Positions 6,769-14,986 of a DNA stretch of 19,511 bases are shown here, piece after piece; position 1 is the stretch's first letter; the number at the start of each line of letters is the position of its first letter. A model generated the notes under the pieces. It made no database searches and had not been told where the DNA came from. It saw nothing but the letters and a program-made list of their open reading frames with translations. Position numbers and translations under genes: made by a program. Source of the DNA: Pelomonas sp046294815 (GTDB taxonomy: Bacteria; Pseudomonadota; Gammaproteobacteria; Burkholderiales; Burkholderiaceae_C); NCBI GenBank assembly GCA_046294815.1, contig JBKBOJ010000062.1:1-19511 (forward strand), written 5' to 3'.

Positions 6769-7314
6769 TCACAGCGAGCGCGCCTCGCTGAAGCCGTAGA
6801 GGTGGGCCAGCAGCCGGGTCGGGAACTGCTGCAACGCGGTGTTGTACTGGCCCACGGCGTGGTTAAAAACCTGGCGCGCAAAGGCCCGCTGGCGCTCCAC
6901 CAGCTTGAGCTCGCTGACCAGCGCGTCGATGTCGGGCTCGCTGCGCAGCTCGGGCTGGTGCTCCAGCAGCGACGTCAGCCGCGTCAGCGCCGCCGCATGC
7001 AGCGCGCTGGCGACCGCCAGGCTGCCGATGGGGTCGGGCGACCAGGGCTTGCCGCGCACCGCCTGCACGGCAGCCTGCGATTCGGTCTGCGCATGGGCCA
7101 GTGCGTCGAAGGTGGCCTGCTCGCTGGGCAGCCGCGGCGCCACGACCGCCAGCAGCCGGTCACACAGCTCGCTGCGCGTGCGCAGATGGACGTCCAGCTG
7201 CGCGTAGGCGTCGCCAATGGCATTGCGCAGCGACATCAGCCGGTTGTAGGCGCCCACGCCCCAGAAGAACAGCAGCGCCGCCACGGCGACGCCCAGCCAC
7301 TGCCAGACGGTCAC
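6769..7314 (-). CDS. LemA-like membrane-anchored protein
   Basis: This 181-residue protein has one N-terminal membrane helix (about residues 3-22, WQWLGVAVAALLFFWGVGA) followed by an all-helical domain. LemA family marks are YNRLMSLRNAIGDAYAQLDVHLRTR just after the helix and FNHAVGQYNTALQQFPTRLLAHLYGF near the C terminus. Length is close to the usual 180-200 residues. The biochemical role of LemA proteins is not established. The start was set at GTG 7314 because it overlaps the queC stop as GTGA and precedes the membrane helix directly; the frame is open further upstream but that part is antisense shadow within queC. It converges with the BLUF gene with only 13 bases between the stops. Confidence 0.85.
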   Translation of the reverse strand: MTVWQWLGVAVAALLFFWGVGAYNRLMSLRNAIGDAYAQLDVHLRTRSELCDRLLAVVAPRLPSEQATFDALAHAQTESQAAVQAVRGKPWSPDPIGSLAVASALHAAALTRLTSLLEHQPELRSEPDIDALVSELKLVERQRAFARQVFNHAVGQYNTALQQFPTRLLAHLYGFSEARSL

Positions 7315-8015
7315 GCGCCGCCCCGGTAGGCCGCAAAACCCCTGGCCCGCAATTCGCACGCCGGGCAGTGGCCGCAGCCATAGCCCCAGTCGTGGCGCTG
7401 GCCGCGCTCGCCGAGGTAGCAGGTGTGGGTGTGCTCCACCACCAGATCCACCAGCGCCTGGCCGCCCAGTTGCTCGGTCAGCCGCCAGGTGGCGGCCTTG
7501 TCGATGAACATCAGCGGCGTCTCCAGCGTCATGGGTGCGTCCAGACCCAGGCTCAGGGCCACCTGCAGCGCCTTCATGGTGTTGTCGCGGCAGTCGGGGT
7601 AGCCGGAGTAGTCGGTCTCGCACATGCCACCCACCAGCACGCTGGCACCGCGGCGGTAGGCCAGCGTCGCGGCAAAGCTCAGGAACAGCAGGTTGCGCCC
7701 CGGCACGAAGGTGTTGGGCAGGCCATTGGCCTGCAGTTCGATGGCACGCTCGCTGGTCAGCGCCGTATCGCTGATCTGCCCCAGCAGGCTCAGGTCGAGC
7801 AGGTGGTCGGCGCCCAGCTTCGCGGCCCAGTTGGGGCGCAGCTTGGCGATCTCGTCACGCACGCTGCCACGGCAGTCCAATTCGATGCGGTGGCGCTGGC
7901 CGTAGTCGAAGCCCAGCGTCTCGACCTGGGCATAGCGCTCCAGCGCCCAGGCCAGGCAGGTGGTGGAGTCTTGCCCACCGGAGAACAGCACCAGGGCTTT
8001 GCGGGTGTCTTGCAT
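7311..8015 (-). CDS. queC: 7-cyano-7-deazaguanine synthase QueC
   Basis: This 234-residue ATP-dependent enzyme converts 7-carboxy-7-deazaguanine to preQ0, the precursor of queuosine in tRNA. The N-terminal PP-loop ATP-binding motif is SGGQDS (residues 12-17). The C-terminal zinc site has four cysteines, C199, C214, C217 and C220, in CYLG...GYGCGHCPACELR. Other family motifs are FDYGQRHRIEL and NTFVPGRNLLFLSFA. All expected catalytic features are intact and length is typical. The gene overlaps the downstream LemA-like gene by 4 bases (GTGA). FolE, which supplies the pathway's first intermediate, is encoded about 1 kb away on the other strand. QueD and QueE are not in this window. Confidence 0.96.
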   Translation of the reverse strand: MQDTRKALVLFSGGQDSTTCLAWALERYAQVETLGFDYGQRHRIELDCRGSVRDEIAKLRPNWAAKLGADHLLDLSLLGQISDTALTSERAIELQANGLPNTFVPGRNLLFLSFAATLAYRRGASVLVGGMCETDYSGYPDCRDNTMKALQVALSLGLDAPMTLETPLMFIDKAATWRLTEQLGGQALVDLVVEHTHTCYLGERGQRHDWGYGCGHCPACELRARGFAAYRGGA

Positions 8016-8199
8016 GGGCGGGATGCTACCTTTGCGACTCCTCTGCGCGGCGCCGCGCCCCCGCCGCTGAGCGCGCCGGCCGGCGTCAAGCGCGGGTCGA
8101 TGCAGATCCAGCCGCTGCCGCGCGAGCGCATGCCCGTCTGCGGCAAGGGCGCGCCGGACAGCGGCCTGGGCGACCTGGAGGCGCTGGGCTGCGGCGCGG
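8016..8199. other. proA-queC spacer with GC palindromes and a coding-like relic
   Basis: This 184-bp spacer between two minus-strand genes holds no complete gene I can recognise. It contains two perfect palindromes, GCGCGGCGCCGCGC (8045-8058) and CGCCGGCCGGCG (8074-8085). On the plus strand from ATG 8100, codons have almost exclusively G/C third positions, the style of real genes here. They read MQIQPLPRERMPVCGKGAPD and then a GLGDLEALGCGAV stretch, but the frame runs into the antisense of proA. It may be the remnant of a displaced gene or a short unrecognised gene. It may also carry the queC promoter, although no clear -35/-10 pair is visible. Confidence 0.4.
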
Positions 8200-9450
8200 T
8201 CAGCCGCGCACTTCCCCCTGCCCCAACACCACCCACTTCATCGACGTCAGCCCCTCCAGCCCCACCGGCCCACGGGCGTGGAACTTGTCGGTGGAGATGC
8301 CGATCTCGGCGCCCAGCCCGTACTCGAAGCCGTCGGCAAAGCGCGTGCTGGCGTTGACCATCACGCTGGCTGAATCGACCTCGCGCAGAAAGCGCATCGC
8401 GTTCGCGTGGTGGGTCGTCAGGATCGCGTCCGTGTGGTGCGAGCCGTAGCGGTTGATGTGGGCGATGGCCTCGTCCAGCGAGTCCACGACCTTGATGCTG
8501 ATGATGGGCGCGAGGTATTCGGTGGACCAGTCCTCCTCGGTCGCCGGCACGGCACCGGGCACCAGGGCCAGCGTGCGCAGGCAGCCGCGCATCTCCACGC
8601 CCTTGGCCTTGAACACGGCCGCGATGCGCGGCAGGAAGGCCGCCGCCTGCGCCGCATGCACCAGCAATGACTCGGTCGCGTTGCAGGGGCTGTACTTCTG
8701 CGTCTTGGCGTTGTCGACGACCTTGACGGCCAGGTCCAGGTCGACGAACTCGTCGACATAGCTGTGACAGTTGCCGTCCAGGTGCTTGATGACCGGCACC
8801 CTGGCCTCGGCGCTGATGCGCTCGATCAGCCCCTTGCCGCCGCGCGGGATGATGACGTCCACCCATTGCGGCCGGCTGATCAGCAGGCCGACGGCAGCGC
8901 GGTCCGTGGTGTTGACCAGCTGCACGGCGGCGCGCGGCAGGCCGGCTTCCTCCAGCGACGCGCTGACGATCTCGGCCAGCGCCAGGTTGGAGTGGATGGC
9001 CTCCGAGCCGCCGCGCAGGATGCAGGCGTTGCCGCTCTTGATGGCCAGCGACGCCGCCTCGATGGTCACGTTGGGGCGGCTCTCGTAAATCATGCCGAAC
9101 ACGCCCAGCGGCACACGCATCTGGCCCACGCTGATGCCGGTCGGGCGCCGCTTCACGCCGGTGATCTCGCCGATGGGGTCGGGCATCGCGGCGATCTGCT
9201 CGCAACCCTCGGCCACCGTGGCCAGGGTCTTGACATCGAGCTTGAGCCGGTCGCGCAGCGGGCCGCTGAGTTCGCCGGAGCCGGCCAGGTCGCGGGCATT
9301 GGCCTCGGCCAGCGCCGCCCCGGCCTCACGCAGCCGGCGGGCCAGCGCCAGCAGCGCGGCGTTCTTGGCGGCCGTGGAGGCGGCGGCCATTTGCGTTGCG
9401 GCAGCGCGGGCGGCGCGGCCGAGGTCGTCCATGTAGGCGGTCAGGTCCAT
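8200..9450 (-). CDS. proA: Glutamate-5-semialdehyde dehydrogenase ProA
   Basis: This 416-residue NADPH-dependent enzyme reduces gamma-glutamyl phosphate to glutamate-5-semialdehyde, the second step of proline synthesis. Family motifs are GVFGMIYESRPNVTIEAASLAIKSGNACILRGGSEA, HLDGNCHSYVD and the catalytic C256 in SPCNATESLLVH. Near the C terminus it has VNASTRFADGFEYGLGAEIGIST and GPVGLEGLTS. Length matches the family (about 417). The frame is open to 9519, but ATG 9450 precedes the natural N terminus (MDLTAYMDDLGRAARAAA). It is not next to proB here. It lies 58 bases downstream of the ubiH-like gene on the same strand, so they may share transcripts. Confidence 0.96.
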   Translation of the reverse strand: MDLTAYMDDLGRAARAAATQMAAASTAAKNAALLALARRLREAGAALAEANARDLAGSGELSGPLRDRLKLDVKTLATVAEGCEQIAAMPDPIGEITGVKRRPTGISVGQMRVPLGVFGMIYESRPNVTIEAASLAIKSGNACILRGGSEAIHSNLALAEIVSASLEEAGLPRAAVQLVNTTDRAAVGLLISRPQWVDVIIPRGGKGLIERISAEARVPVIKHLDGNCHSYVDEFVDLDLAVKVVDNAKTQKYSPCNATESLLVHAAQAAAFLPRIAAVFKAKGVEMRGCLRTLALVPGAVPATEEDWSTEYLAPIISIKVVDSLDEAIAHINRYGSHHTDAILTTHHANAMRFLREVDSASVMVNASTRFADGFEYGLGAEIGISTDKFHARGPVGLEGLTSMKWVVLGQGEVRG

Positions 9451-9508
9451 GGACGCGATTGTCCCCAAGCGATTCGGGCGCACGCTGCGCAAGCCGGCAA
9501 GACCCGCT

Positions 9509-10696
9509 TCAGCCACCAAACATCATGCGCCGCGCCAGCGCCGTCTTCAGCGGCGCAGCCCGCTCCAGCCCGGCCAGCGCCAGACCGCGCAACGCGGGCA
9601 GACCCGGCAGCCGCCACGCAAAGCTGCGCGCCAGGAAGTCGGTGGCGGCGATCATGGGCCAGCGGTCGGGCACGCGCTGCCAATCCACGCGGGCCAGCGT
9701 GGCGTCCAGGCCCGCGCCGGTCTCCGCAGCCTCGCGCAAGGCATCCACCAGCGCCTGCGCATCGCGCAGGCCCAGGTTCAGGCCCTGGCCGGCCACCGGG
9801 TGCAGCGTCTGCGCCGCGTTGCCGATGCGCAGCGTGCGGCCCTGCAGCAACCGCGTCTCGGCGTTCAGGCCAAGCGGGAAGCACTTCAGCGCCGAGATGC
9901 CCGTGAGCCGCCCGGCCGCGGCGGGCAGCTGCTGCTGGATGACCAGCAGGCGCTGCGCGTCGGTCAGCGTGGCGATGTCGTCCTCGGCCTGCGGCAGGCA
10001 CCAGACCAGCGCGGCGCGCGGGCCCTGCGGGTCGTCGGGCAGCGGCAGCAGCGCCAGCGGACCATTGCGCGTGAAGCGCTCGAATGCCACGCCCTGCAGC
10101 CCAGGCGCGGCCAGCCGCACCGTGCCGACCCAGGCGTTCTGGCGATAGTCGCTGCTGAGGCGCTTGCGCTCCTGCTCGGCAAACACGCCGCCCTCGGCGA
10201 CGACGGCGAGGTCGAAGCGCTCCACCAGCGGGCCCTCGCCGCTGTCCAGCTCGACGCCGCCGGCGTCGGAGCGGATCGCATGCACCGTGGTCCCGAAGCG
10301 CGTGAACAGCCGGGCCGGCTGCGCGCCGGCCAGGTCCAGCCAGCGCTGCTGCAGCGGTGCCACCAGCGCGCCATAGGGCAGCACGGCGCCCAGCTGCGGC
10401 AGGCCTTGCTCGGCCGCGCGTATCCAAACTTCACCCGCCACCGGCGCCGGCGGGGCCTGGCTGACGTGCACGACCTGGATGGCCTGGGCGGCTTCAGGAA
10501 CCCAGGCCTGCAGCCGCTGCAGCAGCCGCACGCTGCCGAGGTTGAGCGCCAGCGTGCGCGCATCGCCGCTGACGTCGCGCTCCAGCGGCCGGGTGTCGTA
10601 GAGATGGATCTCGGTGGATGCGGCCAGCCGCTCGGCGGCCAGCAGGGCAAGCGCCAGGCCCGCGGGGCCCGCGCCGATGACGGCGAGTTTCAGCAT
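9509..10696 (-). CDS. ubiH: UbiH-type FAD-dependent ubiquinone biosynthesis hydroxylase
   Basis: This 395-residue class-A flavoprotein monooxygenase probably hydroxylates a ring carbon during ubiquinone synthesis. The N-terminal Rossmann motif is VIGAGPAGLALALLAAE (GAGPAG at 8-13). The central DG motif is degenerate (DLAVVAEGG). The FAD ribityl motif is IGNAAQTLHPVAGQGLNLGLRDA (G292-N293 through the 300s), with the Asn-for-Asp variant that E. coli UbiH also has. Which ring position is modified cannot be decided from sequence, because UbiH, UbiF, UbiI and related paralogs have overlapping motifs and betaproteobacteria mix them. The gene diverges from the aldo/keto reductase gene with 87 bases between the two starts. 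Confidence 0.85.
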   Translation of the reverse strand: MLKLAVIGAGPAGLALALLAAERLAASTEIHLYDTRPLERDVSGDARTLALNLGSVRLLQRLQAWVPEAAQAIQVVHVSQAPPAPVAGEVWIRAAEQGLPQLGAVLPYGALVAPLQQRWLDLAGAQPARLFTRFGTTVHAIRSDAGGVELDSGEGPLVERFDLAVVAEGGVFAEQERKRLSSDYRQNAWVGTVRLAAPGLQGVAFERFTRNGPLALLPLPDDPQGPRAALVWCLPQAEDDIATLTDAQRLLVIQQQLPAAAGRLTGISALKCFPLGLNAETRLLQGRTLRIGNAAQTLHPVAGQGLNLGLRDAQALVDALREAAETGAGLDATLARVDWQRVPDRWPMIAATDFLARSFAWRLPGLPALRGLALAGLERAAPLKTALARRMMFGG

Positions 10697-10783
10697 GCGG
10701 GCATTCTCGGCGCTGCGCGCAGGCGGCGCCGGGCGGCACTAAGCTGCGCGCTCTCGTTTCGTCTCTGCCTACAGGATCACGCC

Positions 10784-11767
10784 ATGCAATACCGCCGCCT
10801 CGGCCGCGCCGGCCTCCAGGTTTCAGAGCTCTCGCTGGGCTCCTGGGTCACGTACCACAACCAGGTCGACACCAAGGCCGCCACCGAGATGCTGGCCGCG
10901 GCCTTCGACGCCGGCATCAACTTCTTCGACAACGCCGAGGTCTATGCCCAGGGCCAGAGTGAGGTGGTCATGGGCCAGGCCTTCAAGGCGCTGGGCTGGA
11001 ACCGGCTGGACTACATCGTCTCCAGCAAGTACTTCTGGGGCCTGGCGCGCGACGGCGTCACGACGACCAACCGCAAAGACACGCTGAACCGCAAATACCT
11101 GATGCAGGCGGTCGACGGCTCGCTCAAGCGCCTGCAGCTCGACCACATCGACCTGATCTACTGCCACCGCCCCGACCCGCACACGCCCATCGAGGAGACG
11201 GTCTGGGCCATGAGCGACATCATCCGCCAGGGCAAGGCGCTGTACTGGGGCACCAGCGAATGGAGCGCCGCCGACATCCGCGCCGCCTGGGACATCGCCG
11301 AGCGCCACCACCTGCACAAACCGGTCGTGGAGCAGCCGCAATACCACCTGTTCCACCGCCGGCGTGTGGAGGTGGAGTACGCGCGGCTGTATGACGACAT
11401 CGGCCTGGGCCTGACGACCTGGAGCCCGCTGGCCTCGGGCCTGCTGACGGGCAAGTACCGCGACGGCATCCCGGCCGGCAGCCGCGGCGCGCTGGACAAC
11501 ATGGCCTGGATGCGCGAGCAGCTGCAGGACAAGGCCAAGAACGACGCCGTCGCGCAGCTCGGCGAGATCGCCGCCGAGCTGGGCTGCACCACGGCGCAGC
11601 TGGCCATCGCGTGGATCAACCGCAACCCGCGCGTGTCCACCGTGATCCTGGGCGCCAGCCGCCTCGAACAGCTGCGCGACAACCTGGGCGCGCTGGCCGT
11701 GACGCCCAAGCTGACGCCCGAAGTGCTGGCCCGCATCGACGCCATCACCCAGCCGCTGGCGCAGTGA
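10784..11767 (+). CDS. Aldo/keto reductase, voltage-gated K+ channel beta-subunit-like
   Basis: This 327-residue NADPH-dependent TIM-barrel oxidoreductase has the catalytic tetrad D49, Y54, K82 and H128 (FFDNAEVYAQGQSE, SSKYFWG, YCHRP). The sequence style (MQYRRLGRAGLQVSELSLGSW, YWGTSEWSAADI, PLASGLLTGKY, VILGASRLEQLRDNLGAL) is that of the AKR6/Kv-beta-related group common in bacteria, which reduces small aldehydes and ketones. The physiological substrate is unknown and no channel gene is nearby. AGGA at 10773-10776, 7 bases before the ATG, is a fair ribosome-binding site. It is followed after 57 bases by the diguanylate cyclase gene on the same strand. Confidence 0.93.
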   Translation: MQYRRLGRAGLQVSELSLGSWVTYHNQVDTKAATEMLAAAFDAGINFFDNAEVYAQGQSEVVMGQAFKALGWNRLDYIVSSKYFWGLARDGVTTTNRKDTLNRKYLMQAVDGSLKRLQLDHIDLIYCHRPDPHTPIEETVWAMSDIIRQGKALYWGTSEWSAADIRAAWDIAERHHLHKPVVEQPQYHLFHRRRVEVEYARLYDDIGLGLTTWSPLASGLLTGKYRDGIPAGSRGALDNMAWMREQLQDKAKNDAVAQLGEIAAELGCTTAQLAIAWINRNPRVSTVILGASRLEQLRDNLGALAVTPKLTPEVLARIDAITQPLAQ

Positions 11768-11824
11768 CGATTCACGTCGGCTGAGGGCAAGCCCCGCCCG
11801 GCCGCGGTCCGGGCCTGGCCGAGA

Positions 11825-14800
11825 ATGCGCACCATGTGGGCGTTCATGACAAGGGGGTGCGCAACCCTGGTGATGGTGTTGGGGCTGGTCGCGTCGGCGT
11901 GGGCCGTCGTGCCGCGCTTCGAGCCCATCGGCGACCCCGGCGGCGTGCGCGACAACGTCGTCTCCGCGCTGGCCCTGGACTCCCGCGGCCTGCTGTGGGC
12001 CGGCTCGCCCGAGGGCCTGCTGCGCTACGACGGCTATGCCTTCCGCCGCCAACCGCTGCTGGCGCCCGACGGCCAGTTGCTGCCCGAGCAGTTCGTGCGC
12101 GCCATGCTGACCGACCCGCGCGGCTGGATCTGGGTGGCCGCCGGCAACAGCGGCCTGGTGCGGCTGGACCTGGCCAGCGGCCGCTGGGACCGCTGGGCCC
12201 GCGAGGGCAGCTCGCCCGACGACGCCGCGCCCGCAGCCAACACGGTGCGCAGCTTCGCGCTGGAGAAGGACGGCACGCTGTGGCTGGGCAGCAGCGGCGG
12301 ACTGGACCGCTTCGACGTCAAGACCCAGCGCTTCACCCACCATCGCGGCCGTGAGGACGGCCTGCCCGATGCGCGCGTGCAGACGCTGCTCGTGGACCGC
12401 CAAGGCACGCTGTGGATAGGCACCTGGCGGGGCCTGGCGCGCAAGCCCGCCGACGGGCCCATCGAGACGCTGGACGTGGGCCTGTCGGACCAGCTCGTCA
12501 CGTTGATCGCCGAGACGCTGGACGGCCGCATCGTTGTCGGTACGGCCGAGGGCCGGCTGCGCGCGCTGTCCGCTGCGGGCGAGGTGCTGCCCTTCAGCCA
12601 GGGCGCCGAGCCAGCGGCAGGCGGCAGCGTGTCGCCGGTCATGGCCATGGTGCAACCGGAAGCGGACGAGCTGTGGTTTGGCGACGCCTCGGGCCTGACG
12701 CGCCGCCGCGCCAGCGACGGCGCGCTGATCGAGCGCACGGCCGGAGACGCCACGCCGCGCGCAGACCTGCGCGCGCTGCTGCGCGACCCATCCGGCACCG
12801 TCTGGGCCGGCAGCTATGGCGGCGGGCTGATGCGCCATGTGCCGTCGCTGCCGGGCCTGAGCATGGTGCGCGAGCCCATGCGCAGTTCGGGCAATGCGGG
12901 CGGCGCGGCTGGGCTGCTGGACGTGCGCAGCATCCTGCAACTGGCCAATGGCGAGGTCTGGCTGGGCACGCTGGCCGGCGGCATCGAGCGCCGCGACCGC
13001 CAGCTCCAGCCCATCGCGGCCATTGCGCCGGGCAGCAAGGGCCTGCCGGCCGGCCGCGTCAACGCGCTGGCGCAGACGCGCGACGGCTCGGTCTGGGTGG
13101 CGGTGGACACGCAGCTGCTGCGCTTGGACAGCCAGGGCCGCTGGCGCGAGACGCTGCGCAGCGGCAACGCGGTGCCGCGGCGCCTGCATGCCGGCGCCGA
13201 CGGCTCGCTGTGGATCGCAACGCTGGACGGGCTGATGCGCTGGACGCCAGCGCGGCCGCAGCTCAGCGCCGTGCCCACCGCCGGGCTGGTGGGCGGCACC
13301 GGCGAGTTGAACGCCTTTGCGGTGCTGCCCGACGGCAGCCTGTGGGCCGGCGGTGCCGCCGGGCTGCTGCGCGTGGCCCACCCTGGCGACGACGAACCCG
13401 TGGCCGAATGGCTGGAGCCCGAGGGGTTGACTGGCCAGACCGTGCTGGGCATGGCGGTCGCGCCCGACGGCCGGCTGTGGGTGGATACCGGCAACGGCCT
13501 GCACCGCCTGCTGCACAGCGACGGCCGGCGCGCCCGCTTCGAGAGCGTGCCCGCCGCCGAGATGGGCGGCGCGTTCGGGGCCAACCTGCTGTTCGACAAG
13601 CAGGGCCGCATCTGGTCGCAACGCAATATGTACGACCCCAAGACCGGCGAGCGCCGCGAGCTGGGCCCGGCCGACGGCGCCGACCTGGGCACCGGCTGGT
13701 TCCGCGCCTACGCGCAGCTGGACGACGGCCGCATGCTGTTTGGCGGCGCACGCGGCCTGCTGGTCATCGACCCCGAGCGCTTCCGGCCCTGGACCTACCA
13801 GCCGCCGCTGGTGGCCTCGGAGCTGCGCGTGGAGGGCGCTGAGCGCGCCCTGCCGCCTGACGGCCATCCGCTGGTGCTGGCGCCGGGCGAGCGCAGCTTC
13901 AGCCTGGCCTTTGCGGCGCTGGACTACAGCCAGCCGGGCCGCAACCGCTACCGCTACCGGCTGCAGGGGCTGGACCACGGCTGGACCGACCTCGGCGCAC
14001 TGAGCCGCACGGCCACCTACACCAACCTCGCGCCGGGCTTCTACACGCTGCATGTGCAGGGCAGCAACCGCGATGGCATCTGGACGCCCGGGGAATTGCG
14101 CATCCCCGTGGAGGTGCAGGCCGCCTGGTGGCAGACGCGCTGGGCGCTGGCGCTGGCCATCGTGGCCGCCGCCGGCCTGGTGGCGGGCATCGTGCGCATG
14201 CGCACGCAGCTGCTGCTGCGCCACCGCCGCGTGCTGGAGCAACGCGTGCGCGAGCGCACCGAGGAGCTAGAGGCCGCCAAGGCCGCGCTGACGGCCAAGT
14301 CACTGGAGCTGGAGGAGGCCAGCCTCACCGACCCGCTGACCGGCCTGCGCAACCGCCGCTTCGTGGACCGCCAGATGCCGGCCGACGTGGCGCTGGCGCT
14401 GCGCCACTACGAACCGCTGCGCGACGCCCCGGTGCCGGGCGAGAGCGAGCAAGACCTGCTGTTCTTCCTGATCGACATCGACCACTTCAAGCGCATCAAC
14501 GACGCCCACGGCCACATCGGCGGCGACGCGGTGCTGCAGCAGATGCGCGGCCGGCTGGAGCAGGTGTTCCGCGCCACGGACTACCTGGTGCGCTGGGGCG
14601 GCGAGGAGTTCCTCATCGTCGCGCGCGGCACGCCACGCTCGCGCGCCGCCGAGCTGGCCGAGCGGGCCCGGCAGGCGGTGGCCGCCCAGCCCTTCGTGCT
14701 GGACGACGGCCTGCAACTGGTGCAGACCTGCTCGGTGGGCTTCTCGGCCTTCCCGCTGTGCCCGAAGCTGCCGCGCGCGCTGGACTGGCGCTCGGCCATC

Positions 14801-14986
14801 GACCTGGCCGACGCGGCGCTCTACGAGGCCAAGGAGTCCGGCCGCAACGCCTGGGTAGGCCTGGTCAGCGCGCACGCGTCCAGCGCAGAGGAGTTGCAGC
14901 GCGACGTGCGCCGGCCGCTGGAGAGCTGGGCCGCGCGCGGACGGCTCAGGCTGCAGACCTCGGCCGCCCTCACCCAGCCCGGCTAA
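11825..14986 (+). CDS. Diguanylate cyclase with periplasmic two-component-type beta-propeller sensor
   Basis: This 1053-residue membrane protein is predicted to make cyclic di-GMP. A signal peptide (cleavage near AWA, residue 27) precedes about a dozen propeller repeats of the type GxLWxGxxxGLxRxD (for example GLLWAGSPEGLLRYD, GTLWLGSSGGLDRFD, GSLWIATLDGLMRW), consistent with two seven-bladed propellers. A Y_Y_Y immunoglobulin-like domain follows (YRYRLQGLDHGWTDLG, GFYTLHVQGSNRDGIW). One membrane helix (about 773-792), a coiled coil (about 798-832) and a GGDEF domain (from 833, SLTDPLTGLRNRRF) complete it. The active site is GGEEF at 925-929 with DIDHFKRIND upstream. The inhibitory I-site RATD (916-919) lies exactly five residues before it, so feedback control is likely. 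ATG 11825, 11834 and 11846 are all possible starts; none has a clear ribosome-binding site. The periplasmic ligand is unknown. Confidence 0.92.
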   Translation: MRTMWAFMTRGCATLVMVLGLVASAWAVVPRFEPIGDPGGVRDNVVSALALDSRGLLWAGSPEGLLRYDGYAFRRQPLLAPDGQLLPEQFVRAMLTDPRGWIWVAAGNSGLVRLDLASGRWDRWAREGSSPDDAAPAANTVRSFALEKDGTLWLGSSGGLDRFDVKTQRFTHHRGREDGLPDARVQTLLVDRQGTLWIGTWRGLARKPADGPIETLDVGLSDQLVTLIAETLDGRIVVGTAEGRLRALSAAGEVLPFSQGAEPAAGGSVSPVMAMVQPEADELWFGDASGLTRRRASDGALIERTAGDATPRADLRALLRDPSGTVWAGSYGGGLMRHVPSLPGLSMVREPMRSSGNAGGAAGLLDVRSILQLANGEVWLGTLAGGIERRDRQLQPIAAIAPGSKGLPAGRVNALAQTRDGSVWVAVDTQLLRLDSQGRWRETLRSGNAVPRRLHAGADGSLWIATLDGLMRWTPARPQLSAVPTAGLVGGTGELNAFAVLPDGSLWAGGAAGLLRVAHPGDDEPVAEWLEPEGLTGQTVLGMAVAPDGRLWVDTGNGLHRLLHSDGRRARFESVPAAEMGGAFGANLLFDKQGRIWSQRNMYDPKTGERRELGPADGADLGTGWFRAYAQLDDGRMLFGGARGLLVIDPERFRPWTYQPPLVASELRVEGAERALPPDGHPLVLAPGERSFSLAFAALDYSQPGRNRYRYRLQGLDHGWTDLGALSRTATYTNLAPGFYTLHVQGSNRDGIWTPGELRIPVEVQAAWWQTRWALALAIVAAAGLVAGIVRMRTQLLLRHRRVLEQRVRERTEELEAAKAALTAKSLELEEASLTDPLTGLRNRRFVDRQMPADVALALRHYEPLRDAPVPGESEQDLLFFLIDIDHFKRINDAHGHIGGDAVLQQMRGRLEQVFRATDYLVRWGGEEFLIVARGTPRSRAAELAERARQAVAAQPFVLDDGLQLVQTCSVGFSAFPLCPKLPRALDWRSAIDLADAALYEAKESGRNAWVGLVSAHASSAEELQRDVRRPLESWAARGRLRLQTSAALTQPG

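Noticed and set aside
11768..11824. A possible terminator hairpin (CCCGG...CCGGG) between the aldo/keto reductase and cyclase genes
   Set aside because: The stem is only about 5 bp and there is no T-tract. It is not distinguishable from background GC symmetry.
10823..14242. A 1139-codon open frame on the minus strand across the aldo/keto reductase and cyclase genes
   Set aside because: It is the antisense shadow of two strongly supported plus-strand genes. Its translation is low-complexity (A, Q, R, H, G-rich) without any domain, as expected in very GC-rich DNA.
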